From Paenibacillus pasadenensis (lineage in GTDB: Bacteria; Bacillota; Bacilli; Paenibacillales; Paenibacillaceae): a DNA stretch of 64,000 nucleotides. Below are positions 20,332 to 30,300 of this stretch, one piece after another. The stretch covers positions 62,001 to 126,000 of the forward strand of contig NZ_JAMBOT010000004.1 in assembly GCF_023715725.1 (NCBI RefSeq), read 5' to 3'. The first letter of the stretch is position 1. Each line of letters starts with the position of its first letter. The notes below the pieces were generated by a model. The model had not been told where the DNA came from. It saw only the letters and a list, made by a program, of their open reading frames with translations, and made no database searches. The position numbers were made by a program, and so were the translations under genes.

Positions 20332-20715
20332 TCAATTGTCGAAGCGGGCTCTCCAGGCGCTGTACGCCGTAATTCCCCAGCCGAGGATAAAACATGTTCC
20401 GCCGATTGGAGCGATTGCGCCTAACCAGCTAATCCCCGTCATGCTTAACACATAGAGGCTGCCGGAGAAAAAGAAAATCCCCGCATTGATCAGACGGCCT
20501 CCGATCCGCAGGCCTCTGCGCTCACCAAGCTTACTGGCAGCAAACGCAATTAGAATAAGCGCAATGGCGTGGTACATTTGATACTGAGCGCCTGTTTCGA
20601 ATACCGCAAGCATATCCGGGTCCAGCCGCTCCTTCAGGCCATGCGCTCCAAACGCGCCGAGTGCAACAGAGATAAGCGCATGAACGGCGCCGTAAGCTAT
20701 ATAACGTGGAAACAT
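20332..20715 (-). CDS. DUF423 family small membrane protein
   Basis: This protein of about 127 residues has four likely membrane segments and the family's AFGAHGLKERLDPDMLAVFETGAQYQMYHAIALI signature. I start it at 20715 (MFPRYIAYGAVHAL), behind GAGGTGA. The frame extends to 20859, but the added residues are not typical and would overlap lacI. Role unknown. It is read in the same direction as the regulator gene upstream. Confidence 0.85.
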   Translation of the reverse strand: MFPRYIAYGAVHALISVALGAFGAHGLKERLDPDMLAVFETGAQYQMYHAIALILIAFAASKLGERRGLRIGGRLINAGIFFFSGSLYVLSMTGISWLGAIAPIGGTCFILGWGITAYSAWRARFDN

Positions 20716-20855
20716 TTCGCGGCTCACCTCATCCATCATCGTTCCATTCCGGAACGGGCTGCCGTTAGTATACCATGACCGCCAGCGTTCAAGCGATAGA
20801 ATCAGAGAGTCGAGTCGAATCGATAGGGCGATTAAGAGAATTCGTTTGTTATACT

Positions 20856-21881
20856 TCAAACCTCTGCAGCGGCGGCAACCTTTTCGCTGGAGCGGCGGAT
20901 GATCAGTTGATGAGGAACTGTCATGCGTACCGGCAGAGAATAATCGCCATTTAAATAGCTGTACAGAAGCTTGACTGCATAGATGCCCATCTCCATTTTG
21001 GGAACATGGATGGTCGAGAGCGGCGGTGAAGTAAATTCCGATATCTCAATGTTGTCGACGCCAAAAAAGGCAATATCCTCGGGTATGCGCAGCCCGTGCT
21101 CGGAAGCGGCCCGCATGGCGGCGATTGCCATCGTGTCACTTGCGGCAAAAATCGCCGTAGGTGCAGACCCGTTCCGCTCAAACGCTTTTTTAGTCAGCTC
21201 ATAGCTCAAGGCAACATCCCACTTCACATCAATAACCCAGTCATCGTCAATGGACAGACCCGCTTCGCGCATCGCTTTTTCATATCCGAGATACCGCTTT
21301 TCCAAACGATAAAAGTCGTGATACTCCGAACCGCCTAAATATCCGATCCGTTTATGGCCGGAACGAATCAAATACTCCACTGCCTCCTGGGCCGCTCCCA
21401 TCCGGTCGTAACCGACGACAGGAACGCTGCGGTCCGGCAAATCAACACCGATGACAGCTCTGACATTGTCTTTAATCCACCGGTAGGCATCGGGATCGAT
21501 GCGCTCAACGATAATAATTCCGTCGATATGCTGCTCGCGCACAAGCTGCTGCAGCTGCTGCAGATCGGCCGGCTTTTCGATGCTGAAGGTGAACTCCAAA
21601 CGCAGTCCCGCTTCCTCCAAGGCGCGCTCAATTCCGCCAAGAATGACCATGAAATAAGGATTATTGTATTTATTCTGTGGCGCAGCAACGACGCAGCCAA
21701 TCCGGTATGAGGAAGGCTTGGCTTCGTTTCGGACGCCTTTGTAGTCGAGTTTTTCGGCTGCTTCCCGTATTTTGCGGCGGGTTTCCTCACTTACAGAGCG
21801 GGAGAAATCATTTTTCATCACTCTTGAAACCGTAGAGATCGAAACGCCAACCATCTCGGCAATATCCTTTAGCTTGGCCAT
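20856..21881 (-). CDS. LacI-family transcriptional regulator of the sugar regulon
   Basis: This 341-residue repressor has the LacI helix-turn-helix at residues 3-27 (LKDIAEMVGVSISTVSRVMKN), the hinge helix, and a periplasmic-binding-protein-like effector domain (DGIIIVERID, GVDLPDRSVPVVGYDR, GHKRIGYLGG, PPLSTIHVPKMEMG). The effector is not predictable from sequence. It lies downstream of, and co-directional with, a carbohydrate ABC operon, separated by a terminator. It has TTTGGCGCAAA in its own upstream region, a motif that recurs in front of the ABC operon and the DUF4832 genes, so it is probably autoregulatory and controls them. Confidence 0.93.
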   Translation of the reverse strand: MAKLKDIAEMVGVSISTVSRVMKNDFSRSVSEETRRKIREAAEKLDYKGVRNEAKPSSYRIGCVVAAPQNKYNNPYFMVILGGIERALEEAGLRLEFTFSIEKPADLQQLQQLVREQHIDGIIIVERIDPDAYRWIKDNVRAVIGVDLPDRSVPVVGYDRMGAAQEAVEYLIRSGHKRIGYLGGSEYHDFYRLEKRYLGYEKAMREAGLSIDDDWVIDVKWDVALSYELTKKAFERNGSAPTAIFAASDTMAIAAMRAASEHGLRIPEDIAFFGVDNIEISEFTSPPLSTIHVPKMEMGIYAVKLLYSYLNGDYSLPVRMTVPHQLIIRRSSEKVAAAAEV

Positions 21882-21959
21882 TTTGCTTACCTCTCTTCAT
21901 CAACTCAACGCTTAAAAGACTTAACCTTTAGCTTTGCAATATTTTCACGTTCTCAAGTC

Positions 21960-21970
21960 TTTGGCGCAAA
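21960..21970. promoter_or_regulatory. LacI-type operator upstream of lacI
   Basis: TTTGGCGCAAA lies 78 bases before the regulator start, with a further half-site TTTGCGC at 21983-21989. It is the same motif as at 26595, 26721, 32341, 32464, 44738 and 44827. Confidence 0.7.
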
Positions 21971-22084
21971 ATTTGTTCATTATTTGCGCTGCCTAAATTC
22001 TAAAGCTACTCACATTCCATGTCAACAATCCATTATGGTTCACGCGCTAATGGTTTACATCCCATCCAGCCGCCCTGAATATGC

Positions 22085-22119
22085 GGAAAGAAGGAAGCTG
22101 GATCGGCCTCCTTCTTTCC
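22085..22119 (-). terminator. Terminator after the solute-binding protein gene
   Basis: GGAAAGAAGG pairs with CCTTCTTTCC around a short loop, between the ABC operon and lacI. It makes lacI a separate transcription unit, although some read-through is possible. Confidence 0.7.
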
Positions 22120-22177
22120 GGTTATGCGCTACGTTTCTTCTTCGACTTACAGGGTTAATTTCCTTTGTTTACGACAA

Positions 22178-23539
22178 TTACTTTACCTTCGAGGCCAGGT
22201 CCTTCAGCGCCGCGTCCAAGTCGCCTTCGCCAGCCAGCGGCAGCTTCAGCGACTGCTCTCCGTATGTCCATACAAGATCGGTTTTCTTAGCCGTGAACGG
22301 AGATACGATGCCGAACTTTTGCGCGTCAAGGAAGATTTTGTTCGCTTCGCCTGCCGTTTGGATATACGCATCAGCAGCGGCTTTGTTCGCCGGGATGGAA
22401 TAACCTTGCTTCGCCAGCTCCGTTTGTCCTTCTGGACCAGCCAGCCAAGTAAGCAGCTTCATCGCAGCTTCTTCATGTTTCGTCGATGCGCTGACAGCCA
22501 TGCCTGCCGGTTGAACGACGGTTTTGGTTTCTTTGAACTTAGGCAGGTAAGTAATGCCGTAGTCAATTTTGGCTTCTTTATAGTTCGTCGTATTCCAGTT
22601 GCCGCCCGGGTTCATCGCAACTTTGCCCGTTGTGATGGCCAGGTTGACTTGTCCGCCGAGACCTTCGATTTGAGCAGGCGTCGTGTTAATCTTTTTGTTC
22701 TTAGTAAGATCGATGAAGTAGTCCAATACTTCTTTAGCTTCCGGCGTATCAAGCGCCAGCGTGCCGTCATCATTCACAAGCTTAGCGTTGTTGGACCACA
22801 GCTCAGGCTCAAGGAACCAGTCCATTGTAGAGCCAGGAGAGATCGACATGCCCCATTGCGCGATATTTTTGGCGTCAAATCCAGCTTCGCCTGGATTTTT
22901 CCCGTTTTTGTCCAGCGTCAGCTTGGTTGCGATATCCACAATCTCATCCCAAGTCGGCTCAAGAGAAGGCTCTTTGGCGCCCTTCGGATTCGTTTTTGCA
23001 TCCTTAAACAGCGCCTTGTTGTAGTACCATACGATGACGTTTGCATCAATTGGCAATGATACTTGTTTGTCCTGGAACTTGTGCAGTCCGAGCAGGCTCG
23101 GATCGATATTGTTCAGGTCGAAGCCGCCGTCCGCAAGCGGTTTGTCCAGCTCTTTAAAAATTCCCAGCTCAGCGTACTTCTCAATGAAAGCAAAGCTTGT
23201 TTTAAATACGTCCGGGAGTGTTCCGCCGGCCGCGTTGGCCGTCAGTCCGTCCCAGTAGCTGCCCCAGTCTTTGCCTTCCAGCTTGACTGTAATATTTGGG
23301 TTGGCAGCCATGAACTTGTCGAGCAGCTCCTGCGTGCGTTGAAGCTCTTCCGCCGTGCCCCACTGGGAGTAAGTAATGGTGACCGGCTCTGCTTCTTTTG
23401 CTGGAGTTTGGGTGTTTTCCGATCCCGAGTTGGCGGGAGGGGTGTTGCCGGTATTCGAATTATTCGATCCGCATCCTGTCGCGACAAGCGCGATCGACAT
23501 GGATAAAGCGAGCAAACTGATTTTGGCATTTGTTTTCAT
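22178..23539 (-). CDS. Carbohydrate ABC transporter substrate-binding lipoprotein
   Basis: A family 1 extracellular solute-binding protein, about 453 residues, with a lipoprotein signal ending LVATGC followed by a Ser/Asn-rich tether. The start is placed at 23539 (MKTNAKISLL), where CAAAGGGG serves as ribosome binding site. The body has the usual TITYSQWGTAEELQRTQELLDKF and GKVAMNPGGNWNT segments. It would capture an oligosaccharide outside the membrane for the two permeases encoded upstream. No ATPase gene is present, so it would share an MsmX-type ATPase, as is common in Firmicutes. Confidence 0.94.
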   Translation of the reverse strand: MKTNAKISLLALSMSIALVATGCGSNNSNTGNTPPANSGSENTQTPAKEAEPVTITYSQWGTAEELQRTQELLDKFMAANPNITVKLEGKDWGSYWDGLTANAAGGTLPDVFKTSFAFIEKYAELGIFKELDKPLADGGFDLNNIDPSLLGLHKFQDKQVSLPIDANVIVWYYNKALFKDAKTNPKGAKEPSLEPTWDEIVDIATKLTLDKNGKNPGEAGFDAKNIAQWGMSISPGSTMDWFLEPELWSNNAKLVNDDGTLALDTPEAKEVLDYFIDLTKNKKINTTPAQIEGLGGQVNLAITTGKVAMNPGGNWNTTNYKEAKIDYGITYLPKFKETKTVVQPAGMAVSASTKHEEAAMKLLTWLAGPEGQTELAKQGYSIPANKAAADAYIQTAGEANKIFLDAQKFGIVSPFTAKKTDLVWTYGEQSLKLPLAGEGDLDAALKDLASKVK

Positions 23540-23602
23540 GCATAGGTCCCCTTTGGTTTCATTTGAAAACAAAATATAATCGTTCTAATATTGCCCATCT
23601 TT

Positions 23603-24442
23603 CTACCCTTTCGAACCGGTCAGCACCACCCCCTCAACGATGTAGCGTTGAGCAAACAGGAACAGCAGAGCAATCGGGATAATGCTGATAAACGCGCCCG
23701 CCGCAAGGGCCGGGAAGTCCTGGCTTGTTTGGCCGATCAGAAGCTGCAGGCCTACACTGAGCGTAAACTTTGTGTTTTCTTTGAGATACAGGAACGGTCC
23801 CAGAAAATCCAGCCAAGAGTTAACGAAGGCAAAAATTACGGTTGTAACGACAATCGGTTTGGACAACGGCATGATTACTTTGCTGTAAACGGTCCAGCGC
23901 CCTCCGCCGTCCAAATAAGTCGCTTCATCCAGCTCATGGGGAATCGTCATGAAAAATTGGCGGAACAGGAAGATGTAGTACGCTCCACCAAGCCAAGCCG
24001 GCACGATGAGCGGCAGCCAAGTGTTGATCCAATCCAGCTTCGTGAACAGCACATAGGAAGGAATCATCATGATGGAAGGCGGAATCATCAGCGTAGCGAG
24101 TACAATTGGAAAAAGATAAATTCTGTGGCGCGTGTGAAAGCGGGAGAAACCGTAAGCTACGATTGAGCTGGATATGACGGCGCCGATAACAATCAGAATT
24201 GAAATCGTAAATGAGTTGCCGATCCAGTTCCACATAAGAGGCTGTACCGAAAATAATCTCTTAAACGACTCCAGCGTAATCGGATCCGGGATGATGGAAG
24301 GCGGGACTTGGTACGTTTCTGTCTTTGTTTTGAGCATGGTGGAAAGCATCCAGAGCAATGGCCCTACAAATAAGGCAAGCGTTACGGTGAGCAGCGAATA
24401 CTTCCCCAGGTTTTTAAGTCCATTCGGTTGCGGTCTGTCCAT
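23603..24442 (-). CDS. ABC transporter permease (MalG/UgpE-type)
   Basis: A 279-residue inner-membrane protein with about six membrane segments and the EAA loop in ELDEATYLDGGGRWTVYSKVIMPLSKP, which contacts the ATPase. It follows the MalF-type permease gene with 14 bases between. A GGAGGAG site precedes the ATG. It is the second channel subunit of the sugar importer. Confidence 0.94.
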   Translation of the reverse strand: MDRPQPNGLKNLGKYSLLTVTLALFVGPLLWMLSTMLKTKTETYQVPPSIIPDPITLESFKRLFSVQPLMWNWIGNSFTISILIVIGAVISSSIVAYGFSRFHTRHRIYLFPIVLATLMIPPSIMMIPSYVLFTKLDWINTWLPLIVPAWLGGAYYIFLFRQFFMTIPHELDEATYLDGGGRWTVYSKVIMPLSKPIVVTTVIFAFVNSWLDFLGPFLYLKENTKFTLSVGLQLLIGQTSQDFPALAAGAFISIIPIALLFLFAQRYIVEGVVLTGSKG

Positions 24443-24456
24443 GGTGGGGACTCCTC

Positions 24457-25350
24457 CTATTTCTCGCCTTCATAGTACACAAAGCGGTTAGACAGCTTCA
24501 TGAGCACAAACGTGATAAGCGAGATCATTGCGAACAAGAAGATGGACTGCGTCATGGCCATGTTGAATCTCAGGTCAGTGAAGGCCGATTTGTAAATGTT
24601 GTAGACAAAGGTGTAGGAGGCGTAGTTCGGCCCCCCTTTGGAAAGGAGCAGCGCTTCGGTAAACAGCTGGAAGTTGTACATCGTCTGAATGATAACGACG
24701 AACAGAATCGATGGGCTAATCATAGGCAGCGTGATGGTAAAAAATGCACGGGTTCTGGAAGCGCCATCAATTTTAACCGCTTCGTACAGATGTCTTGGGA
24801 CGTTTTTGAGTGCGGCCAGGAAGATTAACACGCCGCTGCCCGAAATCCACACTTGAAGCAGAATAATAACCGGCTTAATTGTATTTTCTCCGCCTAGCCA
24901 ATCCGTCTTTGGAAGCCCGAACAGGGAAAGAAATGCGTTTAGGACGCCGAATTCGGAGTTAAATACGAGCCGCCAAATAATGACCGTCGCTACAATCGGA
25001 ACGAGCGTTGGCAGGTAATAAAAGGCACGGAATAAAGCGATTCCTTTAACGTTGAGATTAAGCAGCATTGCGATCAGCAGCATACCGGTTGTAACAACCG
25101 GCACCCCGATGACGACAAAGTAGAAGGTGTTGAACAAGCTTTTGCCAAAAGTCGGGTTATTGAACATGTCGACAAAATTATCAAACCCGACAAAGTTGTA
25201 ATTCGCCGCCCCCGGCAAGCGAGCGTCCGTAAATGCGTAATACACCGAAGTTCCAAAAGGAATAAGGAAAAAAAGCATAAATCCGATTAGCCAAGGCGCG
25301 ATATAAAGGAAGAACAGCGGAGTGTCAAATTTTCTCAAGCTGCCTTTCAT
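24457..25350 (-). CDS. ABC transporter permease (MalF/UgpA-type)
   Basis: A 297-residue permease with about six membrane segments and the EAA-type loop HLYEAVKIDGASRTRAFFTITLPMISP. It starts at 25350 behind GAGGGGTGG and overlaps the end of the dehydrogenase gene by 26 bases, so the two are translationally coupled. Confidence 0.94.
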   Translation of the reverse strand: MKGSLRKFDTPLFFLYIAPWLIGFMLFFLIPFGTSVYYAFTDARLPGAANYNFVGFDNFVDMFNNPTFGKSLFNTFYFVVIGVPVVTTGMLLIAMLLNLNVKGIALFRAFYYLPTLVPIVATVIIWRLVFNSEFGVLNAFLSLFGLPKTDWLGGENTIKPVIILLQVWISGSGVLIFLAALKNVPRHLYEAVKIDGASRTRAFFTITLPMISPSILFVVIIQTMYNFQLFTEALLLSKGGPNYASYTFVYNIYKSAFTDLRFNMAMTQSIFLFAMISLITFVLMKLSNRFVYYEGEK

Positions 25351-26461
25351 GTTTCCACCCCTCGCCAGTTAGTTCGTGTAAGTAGACGTACCGCTCCTCG
25401 ACGATGGACTTTTCAGCCGCAAGTGCGACCAGAAGCGCATCCCGGCCCACTTGAGCCGAAGCGGAAGGCTGTTTGCCCTCGCGGATGCATTGCACAAATT
25501 CAACCCGCTGCGTTTGGCCGCCGGTATGACCGCCCATGATGGAATCCGTCGTAATATCGATATCAAGATGCTCATGCGTGGAGTCTGCGCCGCCGACGAT
25601 ATCGATCGTTTTGTCGTTGCGGACGACCATTTGAGCTCCGTTGTCGCCAATAAGACCGATTTCCAATCCCTCGCCCATCAAATTCCTTGGCTTAAGGTAC
25701 ATGCACAAACCAAGATTTGCCTTGCTGCCATTCTCATATTCAATTGTTACAAAGGCATGATCGACAATCGATACATCCTTGATTTCCTTCGTTGGATAGT
25801 GCGTGTACGAGTTTGTAATTTGGTTGGACTCGCCCTGCTTCATCACATGCTGTCCCCCGGTTGCGAATACCCGCTTTGGACGGGACCCAATCATCCAGTT
25901 GAAAATATCGAAGTGATGGCAATCCTTCTCAACAAGCGCTCCGCCGGAGCGGTTTTTATCATAAAACCATTCGGTTGGAGGAAACGGATCCCGGAATTCC
26001 TTGCACCACATCAGCTTGACTTCGCCGAGCTTGCCGCGGGAAAGCTCCTTCTCCATGCGGCGATAAACATTGGAATAACGGTACACAAGGCCGATCTGCA
26101 GGAAACGTTTGTTTCTCTCGGCTGCTTCAATGATTGCGTCGCAATCTTCAATCGTGTGCGCAACAGGCTTTTCCAAGAAAACATGTTTGCCTGCGTCCAG
26201 GAAGGCTACCGCAACTTCGCGGTGCAGGTAGTTCGGCACGGCGATCACAACCGCATCGATATCTTCCGCATTCAGCAGTTCCTTATAATCGCTGCAAATG
26301 ACCGGCTGGGAGTTTTTCAGCTCAACCAGCGTTCTCTGCACGTTGGCCTCATTGCCGTCGCAGATGTATTTCACTTCGCAATCGGGCAGAAGATCGAATC
26401 CGATGCAATGATGCGATCCCATATCGCCGACCCCGATAAAAGCCATTCTTAGCTTGTTCAT
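25325..26461 (-). CDS. Gfo/Idh/MocA-family oxidoreductase
   Basis: An NAD(P)-dependent sugar or inositol dehydrogenase family member, about 378 residues. It has the Rossmann motif FIGVGDMGSHH near the N-terminus, the VVIAVPNYLHREVAVAFLDAGKHVFLEKPVAHT motif with the conserved EKP, and the KDCHHFDIFNWMIGSRP segment with the catalytic His. I start it at 26461 (MNKLRMAFIG), with GGAGAG ten bases upstream. A GTG nine bases earlier is possible. First gene of the sugar operon. It probably oxidises the imported sugar or a derivative. Confidence 0.93.
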   Translation of the reverse strand: MNKLRMAFIGVGDMGSHHCIGFDLLPDCEVKYICDGNEANVQRTLVELKNSQPVICSDYKELLNAEDIDAVVIAVPNYLHREVAVAFLDAGKHVFLEKPVAHTIEDCDAIIEAAERNKRFLQIGLVYRYSNVYRRMEKELSRGKLGEVKLMWCKEFRDPFPPTEWFYDKNRSGGALVEKDCHHFDIFNWMIGSRPKRVFATGGQHVMKQGESNQITNSYTHYPTKEIKDVSIVDHAFVTIEYENGSKANLGLCMYLKPRNLMGEGLEIGLIGDNGAQMVVRNDKTIDIVGGADSTHEHLDIDITTDSIMGGHTGGQTQRVEFVQCIREGKQPSASAQVGRDALLVALAAEKSIVEERYVYLHELTGEGWKHERQLEKI

Positions 26462-26594
26462 GTTGAGCACTCTCCATTTATCATGATTGCGCCAATCCCT
26501 TTACCGTCGACAGCAAAGTTAAGCCTTTTCATAACCTGATTATAGCCCAAACATTAAAAAAACGTCAACAATTTTTGGCTGATTTTTTAAATAT

Positions 26595-26604
26595 TTTGCG
26601 CCAA
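26595..26604. promoter_or_regulatory. LacI-type operator at the sugar-operon promoter
   Basis: TTTGCGCCAA (TTGGCGCAAA on the coding strand) begins ten bases downstream of a TATACT -10 box (26615-26620), where a bound repressor would block transcription initiation. Confidence 0.7.
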
Positions 26605-26614
26605 TTATTTGCTT

Positions 26615-26620
26615 AGTATA
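26615..26620 (-). promoter_or_regulatory. -10 box of the sugar ABC operon
   Basis: TATACT on the minus strand, about 150 bases before the dehydrogenase gene. The -35 region is poor. Confidence 0.45.
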
Positions 26621-26720
26621 AAATCAGCTCATTTATCACGCTTTAAGCTTCAATTCATCCTCAAATTCATGTTCTTTCAGACAATTTGTCAACGTTTCCA
26701 TTTCATGAGGTTTCGTTTTA

Positions 26721-26731
26721 TTTGCGCCAAA
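26721..26731. promoter_or_regulatory. Distal LacI-type operator of the sugar operon
   Basis: TTTGCGCCAAA lies about 125 bases upstream of the proximal site (12 helical turns), an arrangement compatible with looping. Confidence 0.65.
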
Positions 26732-26765
26732 TATTTTCTTCATTGATCAAAAAGAGGGTTGACCC

Positions 26766-27156
26766 CCGTAAGGTCGTTCGGCGTCCTTACGGATGCCACT
26801 CTTCGGCTTTATCTGCTCCGTAAGGTCGTTTGACGACCTTACGGAGGCTGATCTTTGGTTTTGCCTGCTTCGTAAGGTCGTTCGGCGCCCTTACGGAGGC
26901 CATTCTGCGGCTTTGCCTGCTCCGTAAGGTCGTTTGACGACCTTACGGAGGCTGATCTTTGGTTTTGCCTGCTTCGTAAGGTCGTTCGGCGCCCTTACGG
27001 AGGCCATTCTGCGGCTTTGCCTGTTCCGTAAGGTCGTTCGGCGCCCTTACGGAGGTCATTCTGCGGTTTTGCCTGTTCCGTAAGGTCGTTTGGCGACCTT
27101 ACGGAGGCCGATCTTCGGTTTTGCCTGCTCCGTAAGGTCGTTCGGTGTCCTTACGG
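26766..27156. repeat. Eight-unit tandem array of 52-bp palindromic repeats
   Basis: Units begin at 26766, 26818, 26870, 26922, 26974, 27026, 27078 and 27130, exactly 52 bases apart. Each has a 27-base hairpin core (CCGTAAGGTCGT ... CCTTACGG, perfect 12-bp arms in several units) and a 25-base conserved linker (GCCTGCTC-like end). Units 2-3 and 4-5 form an almost identical 104-bp dimer repeat with alternating core (TTTGACGA versus TTCGGCGC) and linker types. The linkers are conserved, so it is not CRISPR. It lies between the sugar operon promoter and the 3' end of the giant surface protein gene. Confidence 0.9.
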
Positions 27157-27256
27157 AAGCGAGCCTGCGCCCCCGAATGTTTTCACTTCCGGTATGTCGA
27201 ATGGCTTTTCCTTGCTCACAAGTTTCCGAAGCAGGCGGCGCTTACGATTTAACAAA

Positions 27257-27290
27257 AACGGGAGAAAGCTGAGCTCAGCTTCTCCCGTTT
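27257..27290 (-). terminator. Terminator of the giant SLH protein gene
   Basis: ACGGGAGAAGCTGAGC / GCTCAGCTTTCTCCCGT on the minus strand, followed by TTTTTG, 47 bases beyond the stop at 27338. Confidence 0.85.
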
Positions 27291-27337
27291 CTATTCCTAT
27301 ACTTATTCTCAATTGATTTTAAAGCTCCAACAAAAAA

Positions 27338-30300
27338 TTAACGGTTTAGCAGATGCAAGATGCGAGCCAGCATAACAGCAGCTTCCGCGCGAACAGCTCC
27401 ATCCTTAGGACGCAAGGAACCTTCGGCATCACCTGCAACAAGCGACAGCGCTGCAGCTGCGCGGACGCTTTCCGCTGCCCAGCCGGAGATAGCGGCGGTG
27501 TCGGCAAAAGCCGCGCCTTCCTCAGTGCTGTCTAGCTGCAGGCCAAGCTGTTTAGCGGCTCTAACCGCCATAACAATCATTTCCTCGCGGCTAATGGAAC
27601 GGCCTGGCTCAAAAACGCCTTCGTTTCCATTAACAAGTCCCGCCTCCTGCGCAGCGGCAACTTCAGTACTGAACCATGCCGTTAAAGGAACATCGCGGAA
27701 AGGCTTCGTTTTGTCCGTTGCCTGCGGAAGCTGCAGCATACGGACAAGCATCGCGGTGAACTCCGCTCTTGTCACCGGAGTGCGGGTCTGGAAGCGGCCC
27801 TTCTCGTCGCCTTTAATGATTTCTTTGGCGGAAAGCTCAGCCACCGCATTGCTTGCCCAGTGGCTTGGCGCCAAATCCGCATAGGATTTGCTGTAATTCA
27901 GCCATACGTACTCTCCCGGCCCGCTGATCGTTGCAGCAGGCTGGCCTCCAACAAGGCGCGCCGGATGCAGCTTCAGCGCAGAAGCTTCAACTTGATACAG
28001 ATTAACGAGCGAGGCTTGATCCACATTTCCAGGCAAAATAACGGAGATCGGCGCCGAGAAACGGGTGAGCTCACTTGATTTAGTATTTTCCTTCACAGCC
28101 AGCTTAACGCTGAAACCAGCTGCTGCTGGTTTTACCGTCGCTTTTTGGCTCAAGCCGTAAGCTGAGGCAGCCGATTGAGCTTTATTGCCTGCCAGCGCTT
28201 CGATACCGATGGACAAACTTGCCGCACCGCCAGCCGCTTGGCCTTTAGCCTGCTTTAATACATCACCGGGAATTTCAAATGTCGTATCTCCCGACTTTAC
28301 GATAATGGCCGGGCTGTCTTTGAGCGCTTCCGCCGAAAGCGGCAGCTGGAGGATTGTTTTGCCCGCTTCAAGCGTGAGAACGACTTTACCTCCTGTCAGG
28401 GCAGGGGACTGAACCAGTTGCACTTTATCATCCAAGCCCGGAGTAGGACTAGGTGTTGCTGTTGGACCAGGAGTTGTGACCGGTGTTACTGTTGGTGTTG
28501 CAGTTGGAGTTGCAGTTGGAGTTGGTGTTACTGTTGGTGTTGCAGTTGAGCTTGGCGTTGGCGTTGGTGTAGATGTAGAAGTTGGCGTTGGGGTGGAGCT
28601 TGAGTCCGTTCCCGTTACCGCCACGCTTCCAATTTTATAACGCCCATCGCTCTGCTCGCCGCCAATTGCCAATTTAACGCCCGGCTGGCCCGTCGATGGA
28701 TCAATAATTGCAGCCTCAAGCTGGTACGTTCCAGTTTTCAGCGTAGCCGGAAGCTGAAGCGCAGCGCTCACGTTGTGACGTCCTGGCAGCAGATTGATCA
28801 AGTCGGTCGCCGTATCCTGATAGTTGTACACCACTTCGCCAACCGTGTTGCGCAGGCTGTATTCGATATTCCAGTCCTGATAGAAAGGCGCTACGCCTTT
28901 GTTGTTCCAGATGCTTTCCACCGTTAATTGGGCGCCAGCATTAACAGCCGGACTGCTTTTCACCGCTTCAACAACAAGACGGTAGCCCATCAAACGCTGC
29001 ATTGCATCAATATTGGATTGAATCTCCGTTCCATATGGAGTTCTGGCCGGAGATGACGGACCGAGCCAAGTCGTATGGCTATCTCTCATTTGGCGAAGCG
29101 ACTCCATAATCGTATCGTCCGTGAGGAAGCTTTCTGCATCGCCGTTTGCAAACTCGCCGCCGGAGTAATTCGTTTTCCAGTAATCCGGCATTACGGATGC
29201 AGCCAATACTTCATTCGCTTGGGACGGATCGTCCACAAACTCCACGATGCCGCTCCAGCCTTGTTTACTCCAGCCAATGAATTCGTCCGTGCTGGATTTA
29301 ATGCCAAATACGTCATTGAACAAGCCCATATTATTTTCTTCTGCAACTGGGAACGGCTTGCGCATTCCTAATGGAATATTTTTGAAAGCGTCCAAATAGT
29401 GCTGGACGTATTGGTTCGACACGCTAAGCTTAGGGAATACTCCCGTACCTGCCGGCCAAGTGTGCCATTCTCCCCAATGGCCCAAGCTGCCCAGCTGAAG
29501 ATGAGCAATGAGGGAGTCGTTGTCGTAACGAGCTGCTACGGCGTCAATCATTCGTTTGTGTTCTTGGATGAGAATAGGACTGTCGTAATTTGGACTAAAG
29601 CCTGCACGAACATCCCGGGTAAAACCATTGTAATGGGTGCCCGGATCTCCAGCTGCATCCAACTCCTCATAGAGCCAATCCGGAATATCCATATGCGGCT
29701 CGCCGGTCGGCGTATCCAAAACAAGACGCAGATTGATTCTTTTTCCGAGCGATCTCCAATAATCGAATTGGTATTTCGCTTCGACGCCTTCCCAATCAAA
29801 TACGCCTTTTTCAGGCTCAAGCTCTCTCCAGCTAACTCCGACGTAAACAAGGCTATGCTGCTGCTCATAAGGCGTCCCTTCAGGATGGCTGCTGCTCCTC
29901 GCCCATGCGGCCCAGCCCATGAACGGGTTGTTCAGCACCTCAAAGCTCTCGCGAGGATAGAAAATACCGTCATCATGAGTAAAGCTCGTCTGATTCACGG
30001 TCAGCATAGGCGAGCCGGAAGCCGGAACCTCGGCAATTCCGCGCTGAAGCCAGCCAATTTCCACCGGACCGGGAGCGCTCAGGCCAATCTGTTCAAGATA
30101 AAGCGCGATTTCAACCCAGTTGTCCCCGGCATTCAAACGCACTTGACCGCGCTCGTCCCAGCTGGCTTGCGCTGCGTTGTATGCGTAAAGAGTGCCCTTT
30201 TCGATTTTGTAATCGTAGGCCGCCCCTTCCCACTTGCGCGAGTCCGAATTACCGGAATTGCCGCTGCCGCTATTAATATAGTAAATATTGCGAAGATCAA

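Noticed and set aside
26766..27156. CRISPR array
   Set aside because: Period and repeat length look similar, but the linkers are conserved among units and no cas genes are near.
28430..28610. Tandem DNA repeat of GTTGGTGTTG-type
   Set aside because: It is the coding sequence of the Thr/Pro-rich linker in the giant surface protein.
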